A stretch of 64,000 nucleotides of DNA, from contig CASCJZ010000035.1 in the NCBI GenBank assembly GCA_949152475.1, positions 1 to 64,000 on the forward strand. Reading direction: 5' to 3'. The notes beneath the pieces were generated by a model. The model was given only the letters and a program-made list of their open reading frames with translations. It ran no database searches and was not told where the DNA came from. The position numbers and the translations under genes are program-made. How positions within the stretch are numbered: the first letter of the stretch is position 1; every line of letters begins with the position of its first letter. Below are positions 1-10,643 of the stretch, one piece after another. The DNA is from Terebella lapidaria. Lineage: Eukaryota; Annelida; Polychaeta; Terebellida; Terebellidae.

Positions 1-203
1 AAAACTGTTGTTAAACATCGATTCAAACCTTTTTTTAGGCCAGAATTAGGCAGTTTAAAGGAAAACTGTTGTTAAACATCGCCTAAAAACCTTTTTTTAG
101 GCCAGAATTACTGTTGTTAAATATCGCCTCAAACCTTTTTTTAGGCCAGAATTAGGCAGTTCAAAGGAAAACTGTTGTTAAACATCGATTCAAACCTTTT
201 TTT

Positions 204-1357
204 CGGCCAGAATTAGGCAGTTCAAAAGAAAACTGTTGTTAACATCGATTCAAACCTTTTTTAGGCCAGAATTAGGCAGTTAAAAAAAAAACTGTTGTTA
301 AACATCGATTCAAACCTTTTTTTAAGCCAGAATTAGGCAGTTCAAAGGAAAACTGTTGTTAAACATCGATTCAAATCTTTTTTTAGGCCAGAATTAGGCA
401 GTTCAAAGGAAAACTGTTGTTAAACATCGCCTAAAAACCTTTTTTTAGGCCAGAATTACTGTTGTTAAATATCGCCTCAAACCTTTTTTTAGGCCAGAAT
501 TAGGCAGTTCAAAGGAAAACTGTTGTTAAACATCGATTCAAACCTTTTTTTTAGGCCAGAATTAGGCAGTTCAAAGGAAAACTGTTGTTAAACATCGATT
601 CAAACCTTTTTTTAGGCCAGAATTAGGCAGTTTAAAGGAAAACTGTTGTTAAACATCGCCTAAAAACCTTTTTTTAGGCCAGAATTACTGTTGTTAAATA
701 TCGCCTCAAACCTTTTTTTAGGCCAGAATTAGGCAGTTCAAAGGAAAACTGTTGTTAAACATCGATTCAAACCTTTTTTTCGGCCAGAATTAGGCAGTTC
801 AAAAGAAAACTGTTGTTAAACATCGATTCAAACCTTTTTTAGGCCAGAATTAGGCAGTTAAAAAAAAAACTGTTGTTAAACATCGATTCAAACCTTTTTT
901 TAAGCCAGAATTAGGCAGTTCAAAGGAAAACTGTTGTTAAACATCGATTCAAATCTTTTTTTAGGCCAGAATTAGGCAGTTCAAAGGAAAACTGTTGTTA
1001 AACATCGCCTAAAAACCTTTTTTTAGGCCAGAATTACTGTTGTTAAATATCGCCTCAAACCTTTTTTTAGGCCAGAATTAGGCAGTTCAAAGGAAAACTG
1101 TTGTTAAACATCGATTCAAACCTTTTTTTAGGCCAGAATTAGGCAGTTCAAAGGAAAACTGTTGTTAAACATCGATTCAAACCTTTTTTTAGGCCAGAAT
1201 TAGGCAGTTCAAAGGGAAACTGTTGTTAAACATCGCCTAAAAACCTTTTTGTAGGCCAGAATTACTGTTGCTAAATATCGCCTCAAACCTTCCTTTAGGC
1301 CAGAATTAGGCAGTTCAAAGGAAAACTGTTGTTAAACATCGATTCAAACCTTTTTTT
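204..1357 (+). repeat. Sat-A 577-bp higher-order repeat, first run
   Basis: The rare variant TTTTTTTCGGCC (instead of TTTAGGCC) recurs at 204, 781 and 1358, each 577 bp apart. Between those points the same order of monomer variants repeats: a poly-A variant (CAGTTAAAAAAAAA), an AAGCC variant, an AAATC variant and two b-short-c pairs. About 10 monomers, two of them 45 bp, make one unit. This is a true higher-order repeat because neighbouring monomers differ while the 577-bp units match. Confidence 0.88.
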
Positions 1358-1584
1358 CGGCCAGAATTAGGCAGTTCAAAAGAAAACTGTTGTTAAACAT
1401 CGATTCAAACCTTTTTTAGGCCAGAATTAGGCAGTTTAAAGGAAAACTGTTGTTAAACATCGCCTAAAAACCTTTTTTTAGGCCAGAATTACTGTTGTTA
1501 AATATCGCCTCAAACCTTTTTTTAGGCCAGAATTAGGCAGTTCAAAGGAAAACTGTTGTTAAACATCGATTCAAACCTTTTTTT

Positions 1585-3316
1585 CGGCCAGAATTAGGCA
1601 GTTCAAAAGAAAACTGTTGTTAAACATCGATTCAAACCTTTTTTAGGCCAGAATTAGGCAGTTAAAAAAAAAACTGTTGTTAAACATCGATTCAAACCTT
1701 TTTTTAAGCCAGAATTAGGCAGTTCAAAGGAAAACTGTTGTTAAACATCGATTCAAATCTTTTTTTAGGCCAGAATTAGGCAGTTCAAAGGAAAACTGTT
1801 GTTAAACATCGCCTAAAAACCTTTTTTTAGGCCAGAATTACTGTTGTTAAATATCGCCTCAAACCTTTTTTTAGGCCAGAATTAGGCAGTTCAAAGGAAA
1901 ACTGTTGTTAAACATCGATTCAAACCTTTTTTTTAGGCCAGAATTAGGCAGTTCAAAGGAAAACTGTTGTTAAACATCGATTCAAACCTTTTTTTAGGCC
2001 AGAATTAGGCAGTTTAAAGGAAAACTGTTGTTAAACATCGCCTAAAAACCTTTTTTTAGGCCAGAATTACTGTTGTTAAATATCGCCTCAAACCTTTTTT
2101 TAGGCCAGAATTAGGCAGTTCAAAGGAAAACTGTTGTTAAACATCGATTCAAACCTTTTTTTCGGCCAGAATTAGGCAGTTCAAAAGAAAACTGTTGTTA
2201 AACATCGATTCAAACCTTTTTTAGGCCAGAATTAGGCAGTTAAAAAAAAAACTGTTGTTAAACATCGATTCAAACCTTTTTTTAAGCCAGAATTAGGCAG
2301 TTCAAAGGAAAACTGTTGTTAAACATCGATTCAAATCTTTTTTTAGGCCAGAATTAGGCAGTTCAAAGGAAAACTGTTGTTAAACATCGCCTAAAAACCT
2401 TTTTTTAGGCCAGAATTACTGTTGTTAAATATCGCCTCAAACCTTTTTTTAGGCCAGAATTAGGCAGTTCAAAGGAAAACTGTTGTTAAACATCGATTCA
2501 AACCTTTTTTTAGGCCAGAATTAGGCAGTTCAAAGGAAAACTGTTGTTAAACATCGATTCAAACCTTTTTTTAGGCCAGAATTAGGCAGTTTAAAGGAAA
2601 ACTGTTGTTAAACATCGCCTAAAAACCTTTTTTTAGGCCAGAATTACTGTTGTTAAATATCGCCTCAAACCTTTTTTTAGGCCAGAATTAGGCAGTTCAA
2701 AGGAAAACTGTTGTTAAACATCGATTCAAACCTTTTTTTCGGCCAGAATTAGGCAGTTCAAAAGAAAACTGTTGTTAAACATCGATTCAAACCTTTTTTA
2801 GGCCAGAATTAGGCAGTTAAAAAAAAAACTGTTGTTAAACATCGATTCAAACCTTTTTTTAAGCCAGAATTAGGCAGTTCAAAGGAAAACTGTTGTTAAA
2901 CATCGATTCAAATCTTTTTTTAGGCCAGAATTAGGCAGTTCAAAGGAAAACTGTTGTTAAACATCGCCTAAAAACCTTTTTTTAGGCCAGAATTACTGTT
3001 GTTAAATATCGCCTCAAACCTTTTTTTAGGCCAGAATTAGGCAGTTCAAAGGAAAACTGTTGTTAAACATCGATTCAAACCTTTTTTTAGGCCAGAATTA
3101 GGCAGTTCAAAGGAAAACTGTTGTTAAACATCGATTCAAACCTTTTTTTAGGCCAGAATTAGGCAGTTCAAAGGGAAACTGTTGTTAAACATCGCCTAAA
3201 AACCTTTTTGTAGGCCAGAATTACTGTTGCTAAATATCGCCTCAAACCTTTTTTTAGGCCAGAATTAGGCAGTTCAAAGGAAAACTGTTGTTAAACATCG
3301 ATTCAAACCTTTTTTT
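1585..3316 (+). repeat. Sat-A 577-bp higher-order repeat, second run
   Basis: The CGGCC marker recurs at 1585, 2163, 2740 and 3317, giving three further units of 577-578 bp with the same internal order, including the poly-A marker near 1661, 2240 and 2818. The step from 1358 to 1585 is only 227 bp, so the two runs are joined by an out-of-register exchange. Confidence 0.87.
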
Positions 3317-4195
3317 CGGCCAGAATTAGGCAGTTCAAAAGAAAACTGTTGTTAAACATCGATTCAAACCTTTTTTAGGCCAGAATTAGGCAGTTCAAAG
3401 GAAAACTGTTGTTAAACATCGATTCAAACCTTTTTTAGGCCAGAATTAGGCAGTTCAAAGGGAAACTGTTGTTAAACATCGCCTAAAAACCTTTTTTTAG
3501 GCCAGAATTACTGTTGTTAAATATCGCCTCAAACCTTTTTTTAGGCCAGAATTACTGTTGTTAAATATCGCATAAAAACCTTTTTTTAGGCCAGAATTAG
3601 GCAGTTCAAAGGAAAACTGTTGTTAAACATCGATTCAAACCTTTTTTTAGGCCAGAATTAGGCAGTTCAAAGGAAAACTGTTGTTAAACATCGATTCAAA
3701 CCTTTTTTTTGGCCAGAATTAGGCAGTTCAAAGGAAAACTGTTGTTAAACATCGATTCAAACCTTTTTTTAGGCCAGAATTACTGTTGTTAAATATCGCC
3801 TCAAACCTTTTTTTAGGCCAGAATTAGGCAGTTCAAAGGGAAACTGTTGTTAAACATCGCCTAAAAACCTTTTTTTAGGCCAGAATTAGGCAGTTCAAAG
3901 GAAAACTGTTGTTAAACATCGATTCAAACATTTTTTTAGGCCAGAATTACTGTTGTTAAATATCGCCTCAAACCTTTTTTTAGCCCAGAATTAGGCAGTT
4001 CAAAGGGAAACTGTTGTTAAACATCGCCTAAAAACCTTTTTTTAGGCCAGAATTAGGCAGTTCAAAGGAAAACTGTTGTTAAACATCGATTCAAACCCTT
4101 TTTTAGGCCAGAATTAGGCAGTTCAAAGGAAAACTGTTGTTAAACATCGATTCAAATCTTTTTTTAGGCCAGAATTAGGCAGTTCAAAGGAAAGC
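2525..4195 (+). repeat. Sat-A duplicated block, copy 1 (offset 5255)
   Basis: This stretch recurs near 7780-9450. Shared rare markers keep an almost constant offset: CGGCC at 2740/7995 and 3317/8572 (5255 bp), GTTGCTAAATATCG near 3226/8484 and CGCATAAAAACC near 3569/8825. The order of 577-bp units and irregular monomers is the same in both copies. Block limits are approximate because the flanks are the same satellite. Confidence 0.82.
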
Positions 4196-5099
4196 TGTTG
4201 TTAAACATCGATTCAAAACTTTTTTTAGGCCAGAATTAGGCAGTTCAAAGGAAACCTGTTGTTAAACATCGATTCAAACCTTTTTTTAGGCCAGAATTAG
4301 GCAGTTCAAAGAAAAACTGTTGTTAAACATCGATTCAAACCTTTTTTAGGCCAGAATTAGGCAGTTCAAAGGGAAACTGTTGTTAAACATCGCCTAAAAA
4401 CTATTTTTTAGGCCAGAATTAGGCAGTTCAAAGGAAACCTGTTGTTAAACATCGATTCAAACCTTTTTTTAGGCCAGAATTAGGCAGTTCAAAGAAAAAT
4501 TGTTGTTAAACATCACCTAAAAACCTTTTTTTAGGCCAGAATTACTGTTGTTAAATATCGCCTCAAACCTTTTTTTAGGCCAGAATTAGGCAGTTCAAAG
4601 GAAAACTGTTGTTAAACATCGATTCAAACCCTTTTTTAGGCCAGAATTAGGCACTTCAAAGGAAAACTGTTGTTAAACATCGATTCAAACCTTTTTTAGG
4701 CCAGAATTAGGCAGTTAAAAGGAAAATTGTTGTTAAACATCGCCTAAAAACCTTTTTTTTAGGCCAGAATTACTGTTGTTAAATATCGCCTCAAACCTTT
4801 TTTTAGGCCAGAATTAGGCAGTTCAAAGGAAAACTGTTGTTAAACATCGATTCAAACCTTTTTTTAGGCCAGAATTAGGCAGTTCAAAGGAAAACTGTTG
4901 TTAAACATCGATTAAAACCTTTTTTTAGGCCAGAATTAAGTAGTGCAAAGGAAAACTGTTGTTAAACATCGCCTAAAAACTTTTTTTAGGCCAGAATTAG
5001 GCAGTTCAAAGGAAAACTGTTGTTAAACATCGATTCAAACATTTTTTTAGGCCAGAATTAGGCAGTTCAAAGGAAAACTGTTGTTAAACATCGATTCAA

Positions 5100-5400
5100 A
5101 CCTTTTTTTAGGCCAGAATTACGCCGTTCAAAGGAAAACTGTTGTTAAACATTGATTCAAACCTTTTTTCAGGCCAGAATTAGGCAAATCAAAAAGAAAA
5201 TGTTGTTAAACATCGCCTCAAACCTTTTTTTAGGCCAGAATTAGGCAGTTCAAAGGAAAACTATTGTTAAACATCGATTCAAACCTTTTTGTAGGCCAGA
5301 ATTACGCCGTTCAAAGGAAAACTGTTGTTAAACATTGATTCAAACCTTTTTTCAGGCCAGAATTAGGCAAATCAAAAAGAAAATTGTTAAACATCGCCTC
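5100..5400 (+). repeat. Sat-A diverged variant cluster
   Basis: A distinctive pair of monomers carries ACGCCGTTC in place of AGGCAGTTC, CATTGATTC in place of CATCGATTC, and AGGCAAATCAAAAAG. The ACGCCG marker is at 5121 and 5304 (183 bp apart). The same pair is at 7475 and 7658, and a single copy is at 5974. The fixed 2354-bp offset of the two pairs shows they spread as a block. Confidence 0.82.
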
Positions 5401-7454
5401 AAACCTTTTTTTAGGCCAGAATTAGGCAGTTCAAAGGAAAACTGTTGTTAAACATCGATTCAAACCTTTTTTTAGGCCAGAATTAGGCAGTTCAAAGGAA
5501 AACTGTTGTTAAACATCGATTCAAACCTTTTTTTAGGCCAGAATTAGGCAGTTCAAAGGGAAACTGTTGTTAAACATCGCCTAAAAACTATTTTTTAGGC
5601 CAGAATTAGGCAGTTCAAAGGAAAACTGTTGTTAAACATCGATTCAAACCTTTTTTTAGGCCAGAATTAGGCAGTTCAAAAGAAAACTGTTGTTAAACAT
5701 CGATTCAAACCTTTTTTTAGGCCAGAATTAGGCAGTTCAAAGAAAAACTGTTGTTAAACATCGATTCAAACCTTTTTTAGGCCAGAATTAGGCAGTTCAA
5801 AGGGAAACTGTTGTTAAACATCGCCTAAAAACTATTTTTTAGGCCAGAATTAGGCAGTTCAAAGGAAACCTGTTGTTAAACATCGATTCAAACCTTTTTT
5901 TAGGCCAGAATTAGGCAGTTCAAAGGAAAACTATTGTTAAACATCGATTCAAACCTTTTTGTAGGCCAGAATTACGCCGTTCAAAGGAAAACTGTTGTTA
6001 AACATTGATTCAAACCTTTTTTCAGGCCAGAATTAGGCAAATCAAAAAGAAAATTGTTAAACATCGCCTCAAACCTTTTTTTAGGCCAGAATTAGGCAGT
6101 TCAAAGGAAAACTGTTGTTAAACATCGATTCAAACCTTTTTTTAGGCCAGAATTAGGCAGTTCAAAGGGAAACTGTTGTTAAACATCGATTCAAACCTTT
6201 TTTTAGGCCAGAATTAGGCAGTTCAAAGAAAAACTGTTGTTAAACATCGATTCAAACCTTTTTTAGGCCAGAATTAGGCAGTTCAAAGGGAAACTGTTGT
6301 TAAACATCGCCTAAAAACTATTTTTTAGGCCAGAATTAGGCAGTTCAAAGGAAACCTGTTGTTAAACATCGATTCAAACCTTTTTTTAGGCCAGAATTAG
6401 GCAGTTCAAAGAAAAATTGTTGTTAAACATCACCTAAAAACCTTTTTTTAGGCCAGAATTACTGTTGTTAAATATCGCCTCAAACCTTTTTTTATGCCAG
6501 AATTAGGCAGTTCAAAGGAAAACTGTTGTTAAACATCGATTCAAACCCTTTTTTAGGCCAGAATTAGGCACTTCAAAGGAAAACTGTTGTTAAACATCGA
6601 TTCAAACCTTTTTTAGGCCAGAATTAGGCAGTTAAAAGGAAAATTGTTGTTAAACATCGCCTAAAAACCTTTTTTTTAGGCCAGAATTACTGTTGTTAAA
6701 TATCGCCTCAAACCTTTTTTTAGGCCAGAATTAGGCAGTTCAAAGGAAAACTGTTGTTAAACATCGATTCAAACCTTTTTTTAGGCCAGAATTAGGCAGT
6801 TCAAAGGAAAACTGTTGTTTAATATCGCCTCAAACCTTTTTTTAGGCCAGAATTAGGCAGTTCAAAGGAAAACTGTTGTTAAATATCGCCTCAAACCTTT
6901 TTTTAGGCCAGAATTAGGCAGTTCAAAGGAAAACTGTTGTTAAACATCGATTCAAACCTTTTTTTAGGGCAGAATTAGGCAGTTCAAAGGGAAACTGTTG
7001 TTAAACATCGCCTAAAAATATTTTTTAGGTTATTATTACTGTTGTTAAACATCGCCTCAAACCTTTTTATAGGCCAGAATTAGGCAGTTCAAAGGAAAAC
7101 TGTTGTTAAACATCGATTCAAACCTTTTTTTAGGCCAGAATTAGGCAGTTCAAAGGAAAACTGTTGTTAAACATCGCCTAAAAATCTTTTTTAGGCCATA
7201 ATTACTGTTGTTAAACATCGCCTCAAACCTTTTTTTAGGCCAGAATTAGGCAGTTCAAAGGAGAACTGTTGTTAAACATCGCCTAAAAACTTTTTTTAGG
7301 CCAGAATTAGGCAGTTCAAAGGAAAACTGTTATTAAATATCGATTCAAGCCTTTTTTTAGGCCAGAATTAGGCAGTTCAAAAGAAAACTGTTGTTAAGCA
7401 TCGCCTAAAAACCTTTTTTAGGCCATAATTACTGTTGTTAAACATCGCCTCAAA

Positions 7455-7750
7455 CCTTTTTTTAGGCCAGAATTACGCCGTTCAAAGGAAAACTGTTGTT
7501 AAACATTGATTCAAACCTTTTTTCAGGCCAGAATTAGGCAAATCAAAAAGAAAATGTTGTTAAACATCGCCTCAAACCTTTTTTTAGGCCAGAATTAGGC
7601 AGTTCAAAGGAAAACTATTGTTAAACATCGATTCAAACCTTTTTGTAGGCCAGAATTACGCCGTTCAAAGGAAAACTGTTGTTAAACATTGATTCAAACC
7701 TTTTTTCAGGCCAGAATTAGGCAAATCAAAAAGAAAATTGTTAAACATCG
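7455..7750 (+). repeat. Sat-A diverged variant cluster, second copy
   Basis: Copy of the cluster at 5100-5400, with ACGCCG at 7475 and 7658, again 183 bp apart, and the same AAATCAAAAAG tract and shortened linker (GAAAATTGTTAAAC). Confidence 0.82.
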
Positions 7751-7779
7751 CCTCAAACCTTTTTTTAGGCCAGAATTAG

Positions 7780-9450
7780 GCAGTTCAAAGGAAAACTGTT
7801 GTTAAACATCGATTCAAACCTTTTTTTAGGCCAGAATTAGGCAGTTTAAAGGAAAACTGTTGTTAAACATCGCCTAAAAACCTTTTTTTAGGCCAGAATT
7901 ACTGTTGTTAAATATCGCCTCAAACCTTTTTTTAGGCCAGAATTAGGCAGTTCAAAGGAAAACTGTTGTTAAACATCGATTCAAACCTTTTTTTCGGCCA
8001 GAATTAGGCAGTTCAAAAGAAAACTGTTGTTAAACATCGATTCAAACCTTTTTTAGGCCAGAATTAGGCAGTTAAAAAAAAAACTGTTGTTAAACATCGA
8101 TTCAAACCTTTTTTTAAGCCAGAATTAGGCAGTTCAAAGGAAAACTGTTGTTAAACATCGATTCAAATCTTTTTTTAGGCCAGAATTAGGCAGTTCAAAG
8201 GAAAACTGTTGTTAAACATCGCCTAAAAACCTTTTTTTAGGCCAGAATTACTGTTGTTAAATATCGCCTCAAACCTTTTTTTAGGCCAGAATTAGGCAGT
8301 TCAAAGGAAAACTGTTGTTAAACATCGATTCAAACCTTTTTTTAGGCCAGAATTAGGCAGTTCAAAGGAAAACTGTTGTTAAACATCGATTCAAACCTTT
8401 TTTTAGGCCAGAATTAGGCAGTTCAAAGGGAAACTGTTGTTAAACATCGCCTAAAAACCTTTTTGTAGGCCAGAATTACTGTTGCTAAATATCGCCTCAA
8501 ACCTTTTTTTAGGCCAGAATTAGGCAGTTCAAAGGAAAACTGTTGTTAAACATCGATTCAAACCTTTTTTTCGGCCAGAATTAGGCAGTTCAAAAGAAAA
8601 CTGTTGTTAAACATCGATTCAAACCTTTTTTAGGCCAGAATTAGGCAGTTCAAAGGAAAACTGTTGTTAAACATCGATTCAAACCTTTTTTAGGCCAGAA
8701 TTAGGCAGTTCAAAGGGAAACTGTTGTTAAACATCGCCTAAAAACCTTTTTTTAGGCCAGAATTACTGTTGTTAAATATCGCCTCAAACCTTTTTTTAGG
8801 CCAGAATTACTGTTGTTAAATATCGCATAAAAACCTTTTTTTAGGCCAGAATTAGGCAGTTCAAAGGAAAACTGTTGTTAAACATCGATTCAAACCTTTT
8901 TTTAGGCCAGAATTAGGCAGTTCAAAGGAAAACTGTTGTTAAACATCGATTCAAACCTTTTTTTTGGCCAGAATTAGGCAGTTCAAAGGAAAACTGTTGT
9001 TAAACATCGATTCAAACCTTTTTTTAGGCCAGAATTACTGTTGTTAAATATCGCCTCAAACCTTTTTTTAGGCCAGAATTAGGCAGTTCAAAGGGAAACT
9101 GTTGTTAAACATCGCCTAAAAACCTTTTTTTAGGCCAGAATTAGGCAGTTCAAAGGAAAACTGTTGTTAAACATCGATTCAAACATTTTTTTAGGCCAGA
9201 ATTACTGTTGTTAAATATCGCCTCAAACCTTTTTTTAGCCCAGAATTAGGCAGTTCAGAGGGAAACTGTTGTTAAACATCGCCTAAAAACCTTTTTTTAG
9301 GCCAGAATTAGGCAGTTCAAAGGAAAACTGTTGTTAAACATCGATTCAAACCCTTTTTTAGGCCAGAATTAGGCAGTTCAAAGGAAAACTGTTGTTAAAC
9401 ATCGATTCAAATCTTTTTTTAGGCCAGAATTAGGCAGTTCAAAGGAAAAT
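7780..9450 (+). repeat. Sat-A duplicated block, copy 2
   Basis: Second copy of the block at 2525-4195. The CGGCC markers at 7995 and 8572 are again 577 bp apart. Near 9430 it carries one extra monomer (with AAAATTGTTGTT) before the AAAGCTGTTG variant, compared with the first copy near 4195, which shows monomer-scale gain after the block duplication. Confidence 0.82.
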
Positions 9451-10184
9451 TGTTGTTAAACATCGATTCAAACCTTTTTTTAGGCCAGAATTAGGCAGTT
9501 CAAAGGAAAGCTGTTGTTAAACATCGATTCAAAACTTTTTTTAGGCCAGAATTAGGCAGTTCAAAGGAAAACTGTTGTTAAACATCGATTCAAACCTTTT
9601 TTTAGGCCAGAAATAGGCAGTTCAAAGGGAAACTGTTGTTAAACATCGCCTATAAACCTTTTTTTAGGCCAGAATTACTGTTGTTAAATATCGCCTCAAA
9701 CCTTTTTTTAGGCCAGAATTAGGCAGTTCAAAGGAAAACCGTTGTTAAACATCGATTCAAACCTTTTTTTAGGCCAGAATTAGGCAGTTCAAAGGAAAAC
9801 TGTTGTTAAACATCGATTCAAACCTTTTTTTAGGCCAGAATTAGGCAGTTCAAAGGAAAACTGTTGTTAAACATCGATTCAAACTTTTTTTTAGGCCAGA
9901 ATTAGGCAGTTCAAAGGGAAACTGTTGTTAAACATCGCCTAAAAACCTTTTTTTAGACCAGAATTAGGCAGTTCAAAGGAAAACTGTTGTTAAACATCGA
10001 TTCAAACCTTTTTTTAGGCCAGAATTAGGCAGTTCAAAGGAAAACTGTTGTTAAACATCGATTCAAACCTTTTTTTAGGCCAGAATTAGGCAGTTCAAAG
10101 GAAAACTGTTGTTAAACATCGATTCAAACCTTTTTTTAGGCCAGAATTACGCAGTTCAAAGGAAAACTGTTCTTAAACATCGCC

Positions 10185-10187
10185 TCA
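10185..10187. other. Sat-A / Sat-B junction
   Basis: Sat-A continues in register through CATCGCCTCA (ending 10187) and Sat-B is in register from TCACATCACAACACTG (starting 10185). The two families share only TCA at the join, with no spacer or mobile-element end between them. This fits a microhomology join, though three bases can match by chance. Confidence 0.85.
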
Positions 10188-10417
10188 CATCACAACACTG
10201 AAGATCTAGGGCCGCGGCAACGTACCCGATATGTACACATTCTTGGCTGCGATGTGAATCACAGTGAGGTGCCGACCCGGGAGCGACGCCGAGAAACCCA
10301 CAGTGGTTCGAAAGGACAGGCGCCAATGTAAGGTTCGGCGCCCCCGCGATTTAAGAGGTATACCCCATTACTGATGTGTCACCGAATGTCTTATTAACCT
10401 CTCCGCACGCTCGCTCT

Positions 10418-10643
10418 ATAATTGTGGTGTCACTACTAATGTAGCCACCACGTCATAACGTTCCAGTGCTTTCCCTTTTCGGAGAGACCTCGTCCCCGAG
10501 GTCAGCTATATCTCACTGCCCAGTCACATCACAACACTGAAGGTCTAGGGCCGCGGCAACGTACCCGATATGTACACATTCTTGGCTGCGATGTGAATCA
10601 CAGTGAGGGGCCGACCTTATTAACCTGTCCGCACGTTCGCTCT
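10418..10643 (+). repeat. Representative 226-bp Sat-B monomer
   Basis: Short-form monomer from one ATAATTG phase point to the next (10418 to 10644). GGCCGACC is followed directly by TTATTAACC. It has the perfect inverted repeat GACCTCG/CGAGGTC (10486-10503) and the near-palindrome TGTGAATCACA. Confidence 0.9.
10486..10503 (+). other. Inverted repeat in each Sat-B monomer (example)
   Basis: GACCTCG, a 4-base spacer, then CGAGGTC: a perfect 7-bp stem. Most Sat-B monomers keep it, including spacer variants TCTT, TCCT and TCCA, a one-base shorter form (GACCTCGTTTCGAGGTC near 11149) and a 6-bp stem form (GACCTCGTCCCAGAGGTC near 17476). One subfamily (GAGTTCGTCCTCAAGGTC near 16227) has lost it without compensating changes. 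Confidence 0.7.

Larger units (their letters stand above)
1..10187 (+). repeat. Satellite A: 61-bp tandem array
   Basis: Tandem array of an AT-rich 61-bp monomer, seen as ACTG phase points 61 bp apart at 4 and 65. Each monomer carries a T-run of about 7 (CCTTTTTTTAGGCC), then AGAATTAGGCAGTTCAAAGG and ACTGTTGTTAAACATCG. Three main types differ after CATCG: type a ATTCAAACC (61 bp), type b CCTAAAAACC (62 bp) and type c, with AAATATCGCCTCAAACC (61 bp). When b is followed by c, a 17-bp piece containing GGCAGTTCAAAGG is usually missing, giving a 45-bp spacing (ACTG at 65 and 110). The array runs off the left edge of the window, so its true length is unknown. No open frame of note lies in it. I do not recognise the family; it may be species- or genus-specific. 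Confidence 0.97.

Noticed and set aside
1..10187. CRISPR-like regular short repeats
   Set aside because: There are no unique spacers: the whole 61-bp period is conserved, no cas genes are present, and the context is eukaryotic.
1..10187. TTAGGC twice per Sat-A monomer (TTAGGCCAGAATTAGGC), the nematode telomere hexamer
   Set aside because: The hexamers are not in tandem and sit inside a 61-bp satellite. Two matches to a 6-mer in an AT-rich monomer are unremarkable, so this is neither telomeric sequence nor evidence for a nematode.
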